Below, one piece after another: positions 15,779 through 25,789 of a stretch of 43,822 nucleotides of DNA. The position numbers were made by a program, and so were the translations under genes. Source of the stretch: CAZIIK01 sp964539235 (GTDB taxonomy: Bacteria > Pseudomonadota > Gammaproteobacteria > Francisellales > CACEW01). The notes under the pieces are model-generated. The model searched no databases, was not told the DNA's origin, and saw nothing but the letters and a program-made list of their open reading frames with translations. The stretch covers positions 1 to 43,822 of the forward strand of contig CAZIIK010000047.1 of the NCBI GenBank assembly GCA_964539235.1. The letters run 5' to 3'. How positions within the stretch are numbered: position 1 is the first letter of the stretch; every line of letters begins with the position of its first letter.

Positions 15779-17203
15779 TTAACTCGTCCCACCAACCGTC
15801 ACTTCATTAATCCGCAAGGTTGGCTGACCCACGCCGACAGGCACGCTTTGACCATCCTTACCGCAAATACCCACGCCGTGATCTAAGGTCAAATCATTGC
15901 CCACCATGGTGACACGCTGCAAAGCAGATGGCCCATCGCCAATTAAAGTGGCTCCTTTCACAGGCTGAGTCACACGGCCTTTTTCAATTAAATAGCCTTC
16001 GCTGCCCACAAACACAAATTTTCCAGAGGTGATATCAACCTGCCCGCCACTAAAATTCACGGCATATAGCCCTTTGTCGACTGAAGCAATAATCTCCGCC
16101 GCATCATGCTCACCGGGCAACATATAGGTATTCGTCATACGCGGCATTGGCAAATGGGCATAGGACTCACGTCGACCATTGCCCGTCGACTGCGCACCCA
16201 TTAAGTGCGCATTATGTTTGTCCTGCATATAACCGACTAACTTACCCTGCTCGATCAAAGTGGTGCATTGTGTGGGTGTACCTTCATCATCAACGCTTAG
16301 AGAACCACGGCGCTGGGGCATCGCCCCATTATCAACAATTGTGCACAGTGGCGATGCAACCTGCTCACCCATCAGTCTGGCAAAGGCTGAAGTTCCTTTG
16401 CGATTAAAATCACCTTCTAAACCATGGCCCACAGCTTCATGCAATAAAACGCCTGGCCAACCAGGCCCCAATACAACATCCATGCAACCGGCAGGTGCTG
16501 ACACGGCATCCAAATTGACCAATGCCGCACGCACAGCCTCTTTGGCATGAAATTGCCACACCTCCGGCGTAAACAAATGCCCATAATCATAGCGTCCACC
16601 TAAACCGGTATAGCCTTGTTCCAAACGCTCACCTTCCGCCACAATCACTTGGATATTCAACCGTACCAATGGCCGGATATCACTGGCCAAAGTGCCATCC
16701 GAACCCATCACCAGCGTAGTATCATGGCTGGCCGACAGGCTCAACATAACCTGCTGAATGCGCGAATCTTGTTGACGAATGTACGCATCCATTTCGCGCA
16801 GCAATTGAATTTTATCCGCTGCCGAAAACTGTTTGAAGGGATTATCTGACATATATTGTGGCGTAATGGGTTCACCTGCCGTCGCCAAGGCAACCGATCC
16901 TTGCTGCCCAAACCGGCTAATGCTGTCTGCGCGTTTTAGTGCCTGCTGTAACGCCGTTTTGTTAATGGTATCCGCATACGCATGCCCGACCAGTTCATTC
17001 TGAAAAGTGCGCACGCCTAAGCCATGTTCAATATCATAGGCACCGCCTTTTACAATGCCTCCTTCTAATGACCAACTTTCTGCTTCAGTGTATTGCAAAA
17101 AAACATCAGCAAAATCTGCTGTTGTTTGCGTACACAGTTGCTCAATATCAGCAATTGTTAAATCATTACTCGCCAACAAAGTATTTTGGGCAGTTTCAAA
17201 CAT
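15779..17203 (-). CDS. tldD: Metalloprotease TldD
   Basis: This 474-residue subunit of the TldD/TldE cytoplasmic metalloprotease degrades unfolded small peptides and processes modified peptides such as microcin B17. The zinc motif HExxxH appears as HEAVGHGLEGD near residue 260, with the following EGDFNRKGTSAFA typical of TldD rather than TldE. The N-terminus (DVFLQYTEAESWSLEGGIVKGG) and the C-terminus (GICGKDGQSVPVGVGQPTLRI) also match. The length fits. The gene follows the nitrilase gene by a few bases, in the usual rng-yhdP-nit-tldD order. The partner tldE is not in the window. Confidence 0.96.
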   Translation of the reverse strand: MFETAQNTLLASNDLTIADIEQLCTQTTADFADVFLQYTEAESWSLEGGIVKGGAYDIEHGLGVRTFQNELVGHAYADTINKTALQQALKRADSISRFGQQGSVALATAGEPITPQYMSDNPFKQFSAADKIQLLREMDAYIRQQDSRIQQVMLSLSASHDTTLVMGSDGTLASDIRPLVRLNIQVIVAEGERLEQGYTGLGGRYDYGHLFTPEVWQFHAKEAVRAALVNLDAVSAPAGCMDVVLGPGWPGVLLHEAVGHGLEGDFNRKGTSAFARLMGEQVASPLCTIVDNGAMPQRRGSLSVDDEGTPTQCTTLIEQGKLVGYMQDKHNAHLMGAQSTGNGRRESYAHLPMPRMTNTYMLPGEHDAAEIIASVDKGLYAVNFSGGQVDITSGKFVFVGSEGYLIEKGRVTQPVKGATLIGDGPSALQRVTMVGNDLTLDHGVGICGKDGQSVPVGVGQPTLRINEVTVGGTS

Positions 17204-17207
17204 ACAG

Positions 17208-18032
17208 CTACTTACCTTCTAACAAAGACACATGTGACCACACGGGAAATTCTTCACGCAGCACTTCAAGACGCACCAAATCCACATCGGCGACGACATA
17301 GCCATTATCCTGCTTATGGCAGCCTAAATTAATCCCCCAAGGTCCAACAATCATCGTATGCCCATAAGTTTCTCGACCATTTTCATGCACACCGCCTTGG
17401 TTAGGCGCTACAACGTAACATTGATTCTCAATCGCACGTGCCGTCAACAATGTCTGCCAATGCATTTTGCCGGTAGCCGCAGTGAAAGCAGAAGGCACCT
17501 CTAAAATTTCAGCCCCCTGTTGACGCAACGCCCGATATAACTCTGGGAAACGCAGGTCATAACAAACGCTCAAGCCAACCTTACCTACCGGGGTTTCAAC
17601 GACTTGAACCGTATCACCGGGCAGATAACTCGCAGACTCACGGTAATCTTCACCGCTACCCGCGAGATAGATATCAAACAAATGAATCTTATTGTAATGC
17701 GCGACAACCTGGCCTTGCGCATCCCAAACAATAGATGCGGCATAAGCACGATCTTCGCCGGCAACAGCAATGGGAATCGTACCGCCAATCACCCAGACAT
17801 TAAAACGCTGCGCCATCTCAGCAACAAAATCCTGCACCCGGCCACTGCCAAAGGTTTCTTTATTGAGATGCAAATCATCTAAACGCTTGGGCATACAGCT
17901 AAAACATTCAGGTAATACAACCAATTCAGCGCCTTCATCAACAGCTTTCTCCAGCAAACTTTGTGCTGCAAATAAATTCGGACCAATGGACGTTGATGAC
18001 ACCATCTGAATAGCTGCTATTTTGTTTGCCAT
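17208..18032 (-). CDS. Carbon-nitrogen hydrolase, Nit1/deaminated-glutathione amidase type
   Basis: This 274-residue nitrilase-superfamily amidase has the catalytic Glu-Lys-Cys triad: Glu in VVLPECFSCMP (near 42), Lys in HYNKIHLFD (near 113) and Cys in GLSVCYDLRFPEL (near 155). The FDIY after the Lys motif and the GEDYRES segment resemble the Nit1 branch, which hydrolyses deaminated glutathione as a metabolite-repair step. It lies between yhdP and tldD on the same strand with very short spacers, as in many gammaproteobacteria, so it is probably co-transcribed. Substrate is inferred from family resemblance. Confidence 0.92.
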   Translation of the reverse strand: MANKIAAIQMVSSTSIGPNLFAAQSLLEKAVDEGAELVVLPECFSCMPKRLDDLHLNKETFGSGRVQDFVAEMAQRFNVWVIGGTIPIAVAGEDRAYAASIVWDAQGQVVAHYNKIHLFDIYLAGSGEDYRESASYLPGDTVQVVETPVGKVGLSVCYDLRFPELYRALRQQGAEILEVPSAFTAATGKMHWQTLLTARAIENQCYVVAPNQGGVHENGRETYGHTMIVGPWGINLGCHKQDNGYVVADVDLVRLEVLREEFPVWSHVSLLEGK

Positions 18033-18047
18033 TTGACCTACCCTCTC

Positions 18048-21000
18048 CTATTGCTTGTCCACTAGGTTATTGCCTGAGTTCACGATTTTTGGATGATCCC
18101 ACGAGCCGGAAACATGATAAACCATCCCTTTGTTTTTTAACACGGTACTGGTTAATACCTTTTCACCCACCCAAGCAGCCACAGCTGCAATCGGCCCACC
18201 CAATAAACCTGCGGCCAATGCAACACCACCGCCCAAATGTGGAATCACGATAACTGTCTGATGCAAACGTTTATTCATCAAATCTACCGAACCCTTCATC
18301 AATAAATCCAACGCAGGTCCACTCAACATAACCTTTTTAGTTGAGGCCACACCTTCATATAAAACGTATTTACCTGACAATTGGTCAAAGGCCAACCCCT
18401 TATTGCCCACATTCTGGGCATTTAACTGCAAGCGTTGAAACAAAGAAGTGATGTCCGTCAAACCTAATAATTTTGCTAAACCTGGTTTAACACTTAACAA
18501 TGCTCCTTCTTTCAATTGAAATGCCACCTCACCATTTAAGGTCGATAGATCAGGTGAAGCTGCACCCAACCAATTCAAGGCAAACGCCAAGTTGCCCTTA
18601 CCCTGCTGCAAAAATCCGGCATAACCCAATACGTCTAAAATATGCCCCCAATCTTGGGAAGTAACATTACCTTTTAAATCGGTACGTGTTATCGATTTCA
18701 AAGTATGCATACTGCCCTGCAAATCCGCTGTCAGTTTTGAACCTTTCAAATGAAAATGTTGCAAACGAATCCCTGCTACTAAAGGCTTCGACTGCCAAAG
18801 TAATTGACCCAGGGATCGATCCTCCCAAGTTAATTGGGCAACTTGCAGATGTAAGGGTGGCCATTTAGCCAATATCGACGTCTTCAAATAAGGTTTCACC
18901 CGTGAGAAAAGCCCTGTCGTTTTACTGGTGTGTGCTGCAGCGGACGAAGTTGATGTGGTTCTGTGTATGTGCAAACGTGAGAAATCGGCATTTACCGCAA
19001 AAGGATACTGCCGAGCAATCTGCATATGACCCGCTGCTTGTGTGCCTGATATCGCCAATTCCCAAGCTGTGTCAGTCGGTTTCACCTGCAAGTCGATATG
19101 ATTAAAGTCATAACCATATGCATTTAAATCCCCGATTTGCAGATCAATCTGATGCAATGAGTGAACCATCGGCTTGTTATGTGGTTTATGGGTAGCAGAT
19201 GACTCCTTTGATGTAGTTCGCGTGAGATAAGGCAAGAAAAAAGGTTGCCACTGTGCCAAAGACAAATAAGGCACAATACCCACTATGCTAAGGCCTGAAG
19301 TCACTTTAGGCACATGCTGTGATTGCTTCAAACCCAGCGTGATATAGCCTTTCTGGAAACTTTCATGATGGATCCGATGTGCAAACCAAAGGCGACCTGA
19401 GAGTAAATTCCCCAGCTGCAACGCAACCGGAATGCTATCGGGATTTTTTAGATCTGCTGTGAGCGATACAGGCATAATCATGCTTGGACGCAAAGAAAAT
19501 GGTGCTGGAAAATTTAACTCCACCCCTTTTAAACTCGATTCAAAGGCAAAGGACCACGCACGATGTTGATAACGCAAATAGGCACTAAAGGTTGACACAC
19601 CTAATACGCGAGAGGCAAAAGGGAAATCAAATGCCTGGGCCAATGACGCAAAATTCAAATGACCTTGAAACATCACCGATTCATGTAACTTCGCTAAATC
19701 ATAGAAGTCACCATGGCTCTCAATCCGCACATGAATCGGCTGCCCCCATAACGTGGACGTTACCCGTTTAGCAAACACGCCTGCATTCAAAAATTGCACA
19801 TCACCTGACACCTGGTGAAACACGATAGGTGTCTGAATAAAACGCACTGTGTTATGAGACAAATGCACAACACCGGAAAACTGTGGTCGTTTGGTTGGCT
19901 GATGCAGCGGAAACTGTAGTTTTAAATCCAGACCTACCGCACCCGACACATGAAAATAGCTTTGAAAGCCTTGCAGATAATGTTCTAGAGGACTCTGTGT
20001 AATATAGTGTTGCGCCTGCTGACCACTGCCTTTCACGTGTGCCTGTACGGTCACCTGAGTGGGATCGTGCGCACTTAAATGTGGCGCGACCACTTCGACT
20101 GATTTTACAGCAGCCCCTAAGCTATGGCCTTGCTGAGCCTTAACCGTCAATGTATCGCCATATAAACCCACTTGAGCTGCCAGTTGTGTCACCACAGGCC
20201 AACCGGTATCGGGTCGAAATATCATCGAGGATGTTTTAGCTTGCAGACTCATGACACCCTGTGCTTGACGGAATGGCACTGACGGCAGGGGGCCGCGAAA
20301 TATAAATGAAAACTGCCCATTCGGCAATTTTACAATCGCTTGCTTTAACCATTGATCAAAATGCTGATCAAATAAATAGCTGGGTAAATAATTCGAGAAA
20401 CGCTTCTGCAATTGATGCACTTGCCCTGTCGCCAATAAACCCAATGTCGGCGAACGTCTGGTGTGCTGAGGCCAAAATAAACCACCGTGCAACTGCATAT
20501 TGAGGCTTTGATTCTGTAAACGCATAGTTGGGAATACACGCCAGCCTTGTTGAGTCTGCAACCAGCGGGCAACTAGATGAAATTGACCACGTGGCCATGG
20601 CATCGTAAACCACGCATTAGCACCGATTGTTAAAGGTGCTGCTTGCGCAACCAAGATCCCATGTTGACCCGAAGCGTGAATCGTCCCCGATAATTGACCA
20701 ACCGCTGGCCAACCTTGCCAAGCTTGAATAGAAACATTTAAGAAATGGGCATACAACTGCACATCCTGCCAAGATTGCTTATGCTGCACCGCTGCCAACG
20801 ATAGCTTGCAAATACGACCCTGTGGTGCAGTACCTGCCAATACACGCCGCACACGTTGTGATAATTGCGGCACGATTTGCAGCAGCTGACTCAACAGACT
20901 GACTTGAAAGTCACTGGCATACAAGCGCCAACGAGCACCCATCGCCTGTTTTTTTACGTCAATTAAAAACGCCTGTGTCGGATCATTAATAATGCCTTTT

Positions 21001-22019
21001 CCAACTTCGCGCGTATATGGATTCATTAATAATGACCACCCCGCAGCACTGGCTTTCCACTCGATATTTTCATGAAACTTAGGCAGCACAATGTGCACAT
21101 GACGCTGTGTATTCGATACGGTCAAATGCCCAACATTGAATAACCCATGCAAACGATTTAAATGACCTGCTTGCCAATCCCCCCACAACTGCAAATGTCC
21201 TGACTTCGACTGCCAATGCAAACCCAATACACGCAATTGATTCACCACAGCTGACATAGCCACACCTTTGGCCGCAATGTAAAAATGCGAGGTAAAAGTC
21301 GTCGGTAATAACAGACTGCCCCAGAATAGACCTTTAATCTGCAGATGGACTGGATGAGAAGCCTGACTTGTGTCTTCAACCACCAGACTGATGCTATGTT
21401 GAAGCTCAGCAATAGCTTGCCACATAAAATCCATATGCAAAGGCACCGGTTGCATCTTATGCCCTGTGACAAATAGCTGGGCGGCAATATGGATCTGTTG
21501 CTGTGGTTGTAGCCAAGCCCAACAATGTGGCCAATACAACAACCAATCAATATGAGTTGCATGCGCCAGTGGCTGCAAAGGAAAACCGCGAAACTGCAGA
21601 CTGCCTGTTGAGGTTTTTTGTACAAAAATTTGCACACCTGAAAAATGAATCCAGCGTGTTGCTGGCTTTAGATAGCGCAGCATGGACCATAGATCAAATT
21701 GCATCTGCATGGTTTTGATTTGCACAGCTGGCAACTGAGGTGTATGGATAGAAGCAACCGCAATATCGGATAAATCCAGCTCTGGGGCCCCATGGTTCCA
21801 TGCAAATCGATCGACATTAAAATGAACTAAAACCCCTAATGCCTGATGCAAATCCTTGCGCATAAAGTGACTTTTATGAATGAGGTAAGCCACTAAAAAC
21901 AATACGCAAAAACCCAACAATGCCAGCCCGCATAGACAGAGCAGAAATTTAAGCACTCTGCGGCCACAGATTGCCCAACGGCGTAGGCTCAAGAGTGGGC
22001 TATACCAGGGCGATTTCAT
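18048..22019 (-). CDS. yhdP: YhdP family (AsmA-like) envelope lipid-transport protein
   Basis: This very large protein, about 1323 residues, has one N-terminal membrane segment (FLLCLCGLALLGFCVLFLVAYLI) and a long beta-rich periplasmic region. The C-terminal AsmA-like part is characteristic: LNGEVAFQLKEGALLSVKPG, then KLLGLTDITSLFQRLQL, and SGPALDLLMKGSVDLMNKRLHQ near the end. YhdP is a bridge-like protein that helps move phospholipids to the outer membrane and supports its barrier. I chose ATG 22019 because AGGA lies just upstream; a TTG at 22046 would add nine residues. The gene overlaps the end of rng by 20 bases. It appears complete and uninterrupted, in contrast to the broken asmA-like gene at 104-733. 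Confidence 0.93.
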   Translation of the reverse strand: MKSPWYSPLLSLRRWAICGRRVLKFLLCLCGLALLGFCVLFLVAYLIHKSHFMRKDLHQALGVLVHFNVDRFAWNHGAPELDLSDIAVASIHTPQLPAVQIKTMQMQFDLWSMLRYLKPATRWIHFSGVQIFVQKTSTGSLQFRGFPLQPLAHATHIDWLLYWPHCWAWLQPQQQIHIAAQLFVTGHKMQPVPLHMDFMWQAIAELQHSISLVVEDTSQASHPVHLQIKGLFWGSLLLPTTFTSHFYIAAKGVAMSAVVNQLRVLGLHWQSKSGHLQLWGDWQAGHLNRLHGLFNVGHLTVSNTQRHVHIVLPKFHENIEWKASAAGWSLLMNPYTREVGKGIINDPTQAFLIDVKKQAMGARWRLYASDFQVSLLSQLLQIVPQLSQRVRRVLAGTAPQGRICKLSLAAVQHKQSWQDVQLYAHFLNVSIQAWQGWPAVGQLSGTIHASGQHGILVAQAAPLTIGANAWFTMPWPRGQFHLVARWLQTQQGWRVFPTMRLQNQSLNMQLHGGLFWPQHTRRSPTLGLLATGQVHQLQKRFSNYLPSYLFDQHFDQWLKQAIVKLPNGQFSFIFRGPLPSVPFRQAQGVMSLQAKTSSMIFRPDTGWPVVTQLAAQVGLYGDTLTVKAQQGHSLGAAVKSVEVVAPHLSAHDPTQVTVQAHVKGSGQQAQHYITQSPLEHYLQGFQSYFHVSGAVGLDLKLQFPLHQPTKRPQFSGVVHLSHNTVRFIQTPIVFHQVSGDVQFLNAGVFAKRVTSTLWGQPIHVRIESHGDFYDLAKLHESVMFQGHLNFASLAQAFDFPFASRVLGVSTFSAYLRYQHRAWSFAFESSLKGVELNFPAPFSLRPSMIMPVSLTADLKNPDSIPVALQLGNLLSGRLWFAHRIHHESFQKGYITLGLKQSQHVPKVTSGLSIVGIVPYLSLAQWQPFFLPYLTRTTSKESSATHKPHNKPMVHSLHQIDLQIGDLNAYGYDFNHIDLQVKPTDTAWELAISGTQAAGHMQIARQYPFAVNADFSRLHIHRTTSTSSAAAHTSKTTGLFSRVKPYLKTSILAKWPPLHLQVAQLTWEDRSLGQLLWQSKPLVAGIRLQHFHLKGSKLTADLQGSMHTLKSITRTDLKGNVTSQDWGHILDVLGYAGFLQQGKGNLAFALNWLGAASPDLSTLNGEVAFQLKEGALLSVKPGLAKLLGLTDITSLFQRLQLNAQNVGNKGLAFDQLSGKYVLYEGVASTKKVMLSGPALDLLMKGSVDLMNKRLHQTVIVIPHLGGGVALAAGLLGGPIAAVAAWVGEKVLTSTVLKNKGMVYHVSGSWDHPKIVNSGNNLVDKQ

Positions 22020-23523
22020 AAATTTCCTGATGAAAACTGGGTTCAACCTTCACGGTAACTGGGCATTCAACCTGTGCTTCTAACTCTGCCAACTCGGCGG
22101 CATGTTCATCCAATAATGCTGCTACAACCATCTCTGCTGCAAAAACCAGCAAGCCACCCGCAGCTGTATATGCCCGTGCTTCGCGCAGAATATCACGGAA
22201 AATCTCATAGGCCATGGCTTGCGTGCTTTTAATATAGCCACGCCCTTCGCAATGCTGACAAGGCTTGCACATTTGTTGGCGCAAACTTTCATGATTCCGT
22301 TTGCGCGTCATTTCCACCAAGCCTAAATCTGATAGTGCTGTACGATACGTTCTAGCTGGATCATTTGCTAGCGCCTTATCTAAAGCATCAATCAATCGCT
22401 GCTGATGGGCCACATCGACCATATCAATAAAATCTAAAACGATAATGCCGCCTAGATTACGCAAACGTAGTTGCCGTGTAATGGCTTGCACAGCTTCTAG
22501 ATTGGTTTTAAAAATGGTCTCTTCAAGATTGGTACTACCCACAAAGGCACCGGTATTCACGTCGATGGTGGTCATGGCTTCCGTTTCATCGATCACCAAA
22601 TAGCCACCTGACTTTAACGGCACCCTGCGTTCCAAAGCACCACTTAATACTGCTTCAATGCCATAAGCTTCAAAAATCGGATCCTCGCCAACATAGAGCT
22701 GCAATTTATTAAGCTCTTGCGGTAAAAAGGTTTCGGCGAATTCGTATACCGTGTCATAAGCAATTTGTGAATCAATACGCACAGCTTCAATTGAGCTAGT
22801 CAGCAAATCACGCAAAGTCCATTTCAATAGGCAAAGATCCTCATAGACAATACCCGGCGCTTTAACTTGCTGCTGCTGCGCGTGAACCCGTTCCCATAAT
22901 TTAGCCAGAAAATCAATATCGCGCCGTAACGCGGCCTCATCAACACCTTCGGCCACTGTACGCACAATATACCCTTGCGCATTATCCGTTGAGAAAATCC
23001 CTGTCACCAATTGTTGTAAACGTTCACGCTCTGCTTGATCTTCAAGTCGCAGCGACACCCCCACGTGATCAAGGTCTGGCATGTACACTAAATACCGCGA
23101 GGCAATCGACAAATGCATGTTTAGACGCGCACCTTTACTCCCTAAAGGGTCTTTCAGGACTTGCACTAAAACTTCTTGGCCTTCATGTACCCATTTACGA
23201 ATATTGGCATCAATTTCTGTCTGCTCCGTCACCATGCCATTCTCGTTTAAAGGCATAATGTCAGACACATGGATAAAACCCGCGCGGGCCAAACCAATAT
23301 CGACAAAAGCTGCCTGCATGCCGGGCAGTACACGCGTAATCTTACCTTTGTAGATATTGCCGACCAGGCCTTTGGCTTGCGCACACTCTATATGGATTTC
23401 TTGTAGCGCACCATTTTCAACAATGGCCACACGTGTTTCCTGTGGCAGAACGGTATTGATGAGAATTTCGGTATTAACAACCTGTGCCACAGTTCTAGCA
23501 AGCCAATATTGAGATCGGCGCAT
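22000..23523 (-). CDS. rng: Ribonuclease G
   Basis: This 507-residue endoribonuclease of the RNase E/G family matures the 16S rRNA 5' end and takes part in mRNA decay. Visible parts are the S1 RNA-binding domain (about 50-135, GNIYKGKITRVLPGMQAAFVDIG) and the DNase-I-like catalytic core with metal-binding Asp residues in VIDETEAMTTIDVNTG and IIVLDFIDMV. The zinc-link cysteines are in CKPCQHCEGRG. There is no long C-terminal scaffold, which separates it from RNase E. ATG 23523 is preceded by AGGGGATAGG; it gives about 12 residues more than usual before the conserved TEILINT. It leads the rng-yhdP-nit-tldD group. Confidence 0.95.
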   Translation of the reverse strand: MRRSQYWLARTVAQVVNTEILINTVLPQETRVAIVENGALQEIHIECAQAKGLVGNIYKGKITRVLPGMQAAFVDIGLARAGFIHVSDIMPLNENGMVTEQTEIDANIRKWVHEGQEVLVQVLKDPLGSKGARLNMHLSIASRYLVYMPDLDHVGVSLRLEDQAERERLQQLVTGIFSTDNAQGYIVRTVAEGVDEAALRRDIDFLAKLWERVHAQQQQVKAPGIVYEDLCLLKWTLRDLLTSSIEAVRIDSQIAYDTVYEFAETFLPQELNKLQLYVGEDPIFEAYGIEAVLSGALERRVPLKSGGYLVIDETEAMTTIDVNTGAFVGSTNLEETIFKTNLEAVQAITRQLRLRNLGGIIVLDFIDMVDVAHQQRLIDALDKALANDPARTYRTALSDLGLVEMTRKRNHESLRQQMCKPCQHCEGRGYIKSTQAMAYEIFRDILREARAYTAAGGLLVFAAEMVVAALLDEHAAELAELEAQVECPVTVKVEPSFHQEIYEIALV

Positions 23524-23634
23524 TGTAGCCTATCCCCTGGTGCTGGACTACTTGAAACAGATGATTATCAATGAAAGACTGCTGCGCAACCTCATTAGCA
23601 GCGAACTTCATCGTTAAAATCTTCTTCAAAGCTT

Positions 23635-23655
23635 GTCCCCACGAAAGTGGGGGAC
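23635..23655. repeat. Short GC-rich hairpin with a GAAA loop
   Basis: GTCCCCAC and GTGGGGGAC pair around a GAAA tetraloop. It lies in the 354-base space between divergent rng and the small secreted-protein gene and is not followed by a T run, so it is not a terminator. It resembles dispersed intergenic palindromes; no second copy was seen in this window. The rest of the gap is AT-rich and holds no gene I can support. Confidence 0.5.
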
Positions 23656-23877
23656 CTCAAATAGCTCGTCTATGATCGGCTTTTTCATCAGATTTCGCCT
23701 TGAATTTCATCTGCTACTGAAGTTATGCAGCGGCCTTAGAGTCAATTCCAGCAACCACCAAAGAGCCATTAACACAATGGCGAATATCTCACAAAATTTA
23801 TAGATATAAAGTATAAAAAAATATTTTTATGTACGTATGATGATAACGTGATTAAACACATCAACGGAGAAATCATT

Positions 23878-24303
23878 ATGTTAAGGAAAACTTTACTATT
23901 AATTGCTGCAGGTAGTGTATTAGGCATCGGTCTTGCTAATGCCAACCCTGTTTCTGGTGCACTCTATGTCAACCCAATTAACGGTGTCGGTGGTGCAACT
24001 CAGCAAGATTTTGGCAAGTTAACGGCTAAATTGGGTAGCAACAGTGTTGCGATGTATAACTCAAATGCGAATACACCTTATACCATCGGTAACAACAACC
24101 TGGTGATTTATAATGGTTCAAAAGAAGTTGCGAGATTCAGCAATGCTCAATTGAAAAGCATTCTGGGTCTAGCCAATGTAAACAATGTGAACCTGGCTTA
24201 CACAAACCCAAGCCATCGTGTCTGCTTGGCTTCAACCCAATACCATGAACAAATCACAGTCAATGGACAAGCGTTGGATCTATGCCTTGGAACACATAGC
24301 TAA
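23878..24303 (+). CDS. Small secreted protein of unknown function
   Basis: The 141-residue product starts with a clear signal peptide (MLRKTLLLIAAGSVLGIGLANA, cleavage probably after ANA). The mature part is Asn/Gly rich (YVNPINGVGG, SNSVAMYNSNANTPYTIGNNN) and ends with two cysteines about 20 residues apart (RVCLAST...LDLCLG) that could form a disulfide. I chose ATG 23878, with ACGGAG upstream; an in-frame start at 23848 would only add residues before the signal peptide. A rho-independent terminator follows. I do not recognise the family; a periplasmic or secreted role is inferred from the signal peptide only. Confidence 0.75.
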   Translation: MLRKTLLLIAAGSVLGIGLANANPVSGALYVNPINGVGGATQQDFGKLTAKLGSNSVAMYNSNANTPYTIGNNNLVIYNGSKEVARFSNAQLKSILGLANVNNVNLAYTNPSHRVCLASTQYHEQITVNGQALDLCLGTHS

Positions 24304-24326
24304 GCAACACGCTCATACTCCACAAG

Positions 24327-24357
24327 AAGCCTGGTGTAATCATCAGGCTTTTTTTAT
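24327..24357 (+). terminator. Rho-independent terminator after the small secreted-protein gene
   Basis: AAGCCTG (24327-24333) and CAGGCTT (24344-24350) form a perfect 7-bp stem with a 10-base loop, followed by a run of T. It lies 24 bases after the stop and separates this gene from the convergent NCS2 permease gene. Confidence 0.85.
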
Positions 24358-25659
24358 TTAGACGTTACCGGCAACAAAATAAACCAAGAAAACAACGGTC
24401 AACACCCAAATAAACGGATGCAAAGTTTTCCATTTACCTGACGCCACTTTCAACACGGTATAACAAATCAAACCTAAGCCAACCCCATCTGAAATCGAAA
24501 AAGTCAGTGGAATCATTAATAATGTAATCACTGCTGGGATATACTCACTGGGTTCATGCCAGTCAACATGTGCAAAAGGTTTTACCATCAAACACCCCAC
24601 ATAAAATAGAGCAGATGAGGTGGCATAAATTGGAATACTTTTGGCTAATGGCGATAAAAATAGCATAGCGCAGAAAAATAGAGCGATTAACAGCGCGGTT
24701 ACACCCGTGCGCCCGCCAGCACGCAATCCAGCTGAATTTTCCACCATCGGCGAAACTGTGGTACTGCCTAACAAAGCGGAAAAAACCGTGGTTACACTTT
24801 CTGCCAATAAGCCTCGATTAATCTGCCGATAGCGTGCTTTTTCATTTTGCTGCGGCAACATTTGCGTCAGTGCCAATAAAGTGCCAGTACTGTCAAACAG
24901 CGCAACGATCACAAACGTAAAAACCACGGACATCCACTGGGTTGAGTGCCAACCGTGCAGAGACATATGCAGCCAACTCCCCGACAAACTGCTAGGCAGT
25001 GATACCCAATGATCGATGGGGTTTAAACCCAATAACGTCGACAGTAATGTGACACCTAAAATACCCAATAAAATTGCACCGGGAACCTGGTGCGCATCTA
25101 ATACTGCAATTAATACAAAACCGGTAAAAAACAAAACCAATTGCTCCGAATGCACCACACCTAAAGCTAACAGAGTATGACTATTACTCACTACCAAATG
25201 CACATTGCGCAAAGCAATAAAGGCAATAAAAAAACCAATACCGGCTGCAATCGCACTGCCAAGTGATGGCGGAATTGCTTGCAAGACCACTTGTCGTATA
25301 CGGCTGACCGTAAGTAAAAAGAAAATCACCCCAGCAACAAACACCATGCCAAGCCCCATTTTCCAAGAGTAGTGCAATTGTGCCACCACCACATAACTAA
25401 AAAATGACAACAGACCCAAGCCAGGTGCGAATGCAACCGGCAAACTAGCAAAGCAAGCTGATAAAATACTGCCAACAATCACAACCAAACACGTCGCCGT
25501 AAACGCGGCACCATAAGGCACCCCTGCCTGCGCCAGCATATGCGGCGCAATCGTAACAATATAGGCCATGGTGACAAAGGTTGTGCAGGCTGCTATAAAT
25601 TCACGCTTAAATGTCGTGTTATGCCTCGCAAGAAAATCAGATGGACACAGGAAACTCAT
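24358..25659 (-). CDS. NCS2 family purine permease (AzgA-like)
   Basis: This 433-residue inner-membrane transporter has about 12-14 hydrophobic segments. It begins FKREFIAACTTFVTMAYIVTIAPHMLAQAGVPYGAAFTATCLV, typical of the AzgA/PbuG branch, and has LLAESVTTVFSALLGSTTVSPMVENSAGLRAGGRTG in the middle, where substrate-binding residues lie. AzgA-type carriers import adenine, guanine or hypoxanthine with protons. It is slightly shorter than E. coli AdeP-like proteins but complete. It stands alone; radA starts divergently about 130 bases away. The exact purine is not determinable. Confidence 0.92.
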   Translation of the reverse strand: MSFLCPSDFLARHNTTFKREFIAACTTFVTMAYIVTIAPHMLAQAGVPYGAAFTATCLVVIVGSILSACFASLPVAFAPGLGLLSFFSYVVVAQLHYSWKMGLGMVFVAGVIFFLLTVSRIRQVVLQAIPPSLGSAIAAGIGFFIAFIALRNVHLVVSNSHTLLALGVVHSEQLVLFFTGFVLIAVLDAHQVPGAILLGILGVTLLSTLLGLNPIDHWVSLPSSLSGSWLHMSLHGWHSTQWMSVVFTFVIVALFDSTGTLLALTQMLPQQNEKARYRQINRGLLAESVTTVFSALLGSTTVSPMVENSAGLRAGGRTGVTALLIALFFCAMLFLSPLAKSIPIYATSSALFYVGCLMVKPFAHVDWHEPSEYIPAVITLLMIPLTFSISDGVGLGLICYTVLKVASGKWKTLHPFIWVLTVVFLVYFVAGNV

Positions 25660-25789
25660 ATTTTATTCATGCATCATTTTAGATTGGCGAACATATGAAC
25701 ATGAGCCTTCCTAAGAAGTCAATCAAGGTAGTTGCCCAACTTCAGCAATCCACTGCCACATGCTACGCTTACACCCTCTTTGCACTCTG

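Noticed and set aside
23635..23655. Hairpin as a rho-independent terminator for rng or the secreted-protein gene
   Set aside because: No T run on either side, and it is upstream of both divergent genes.
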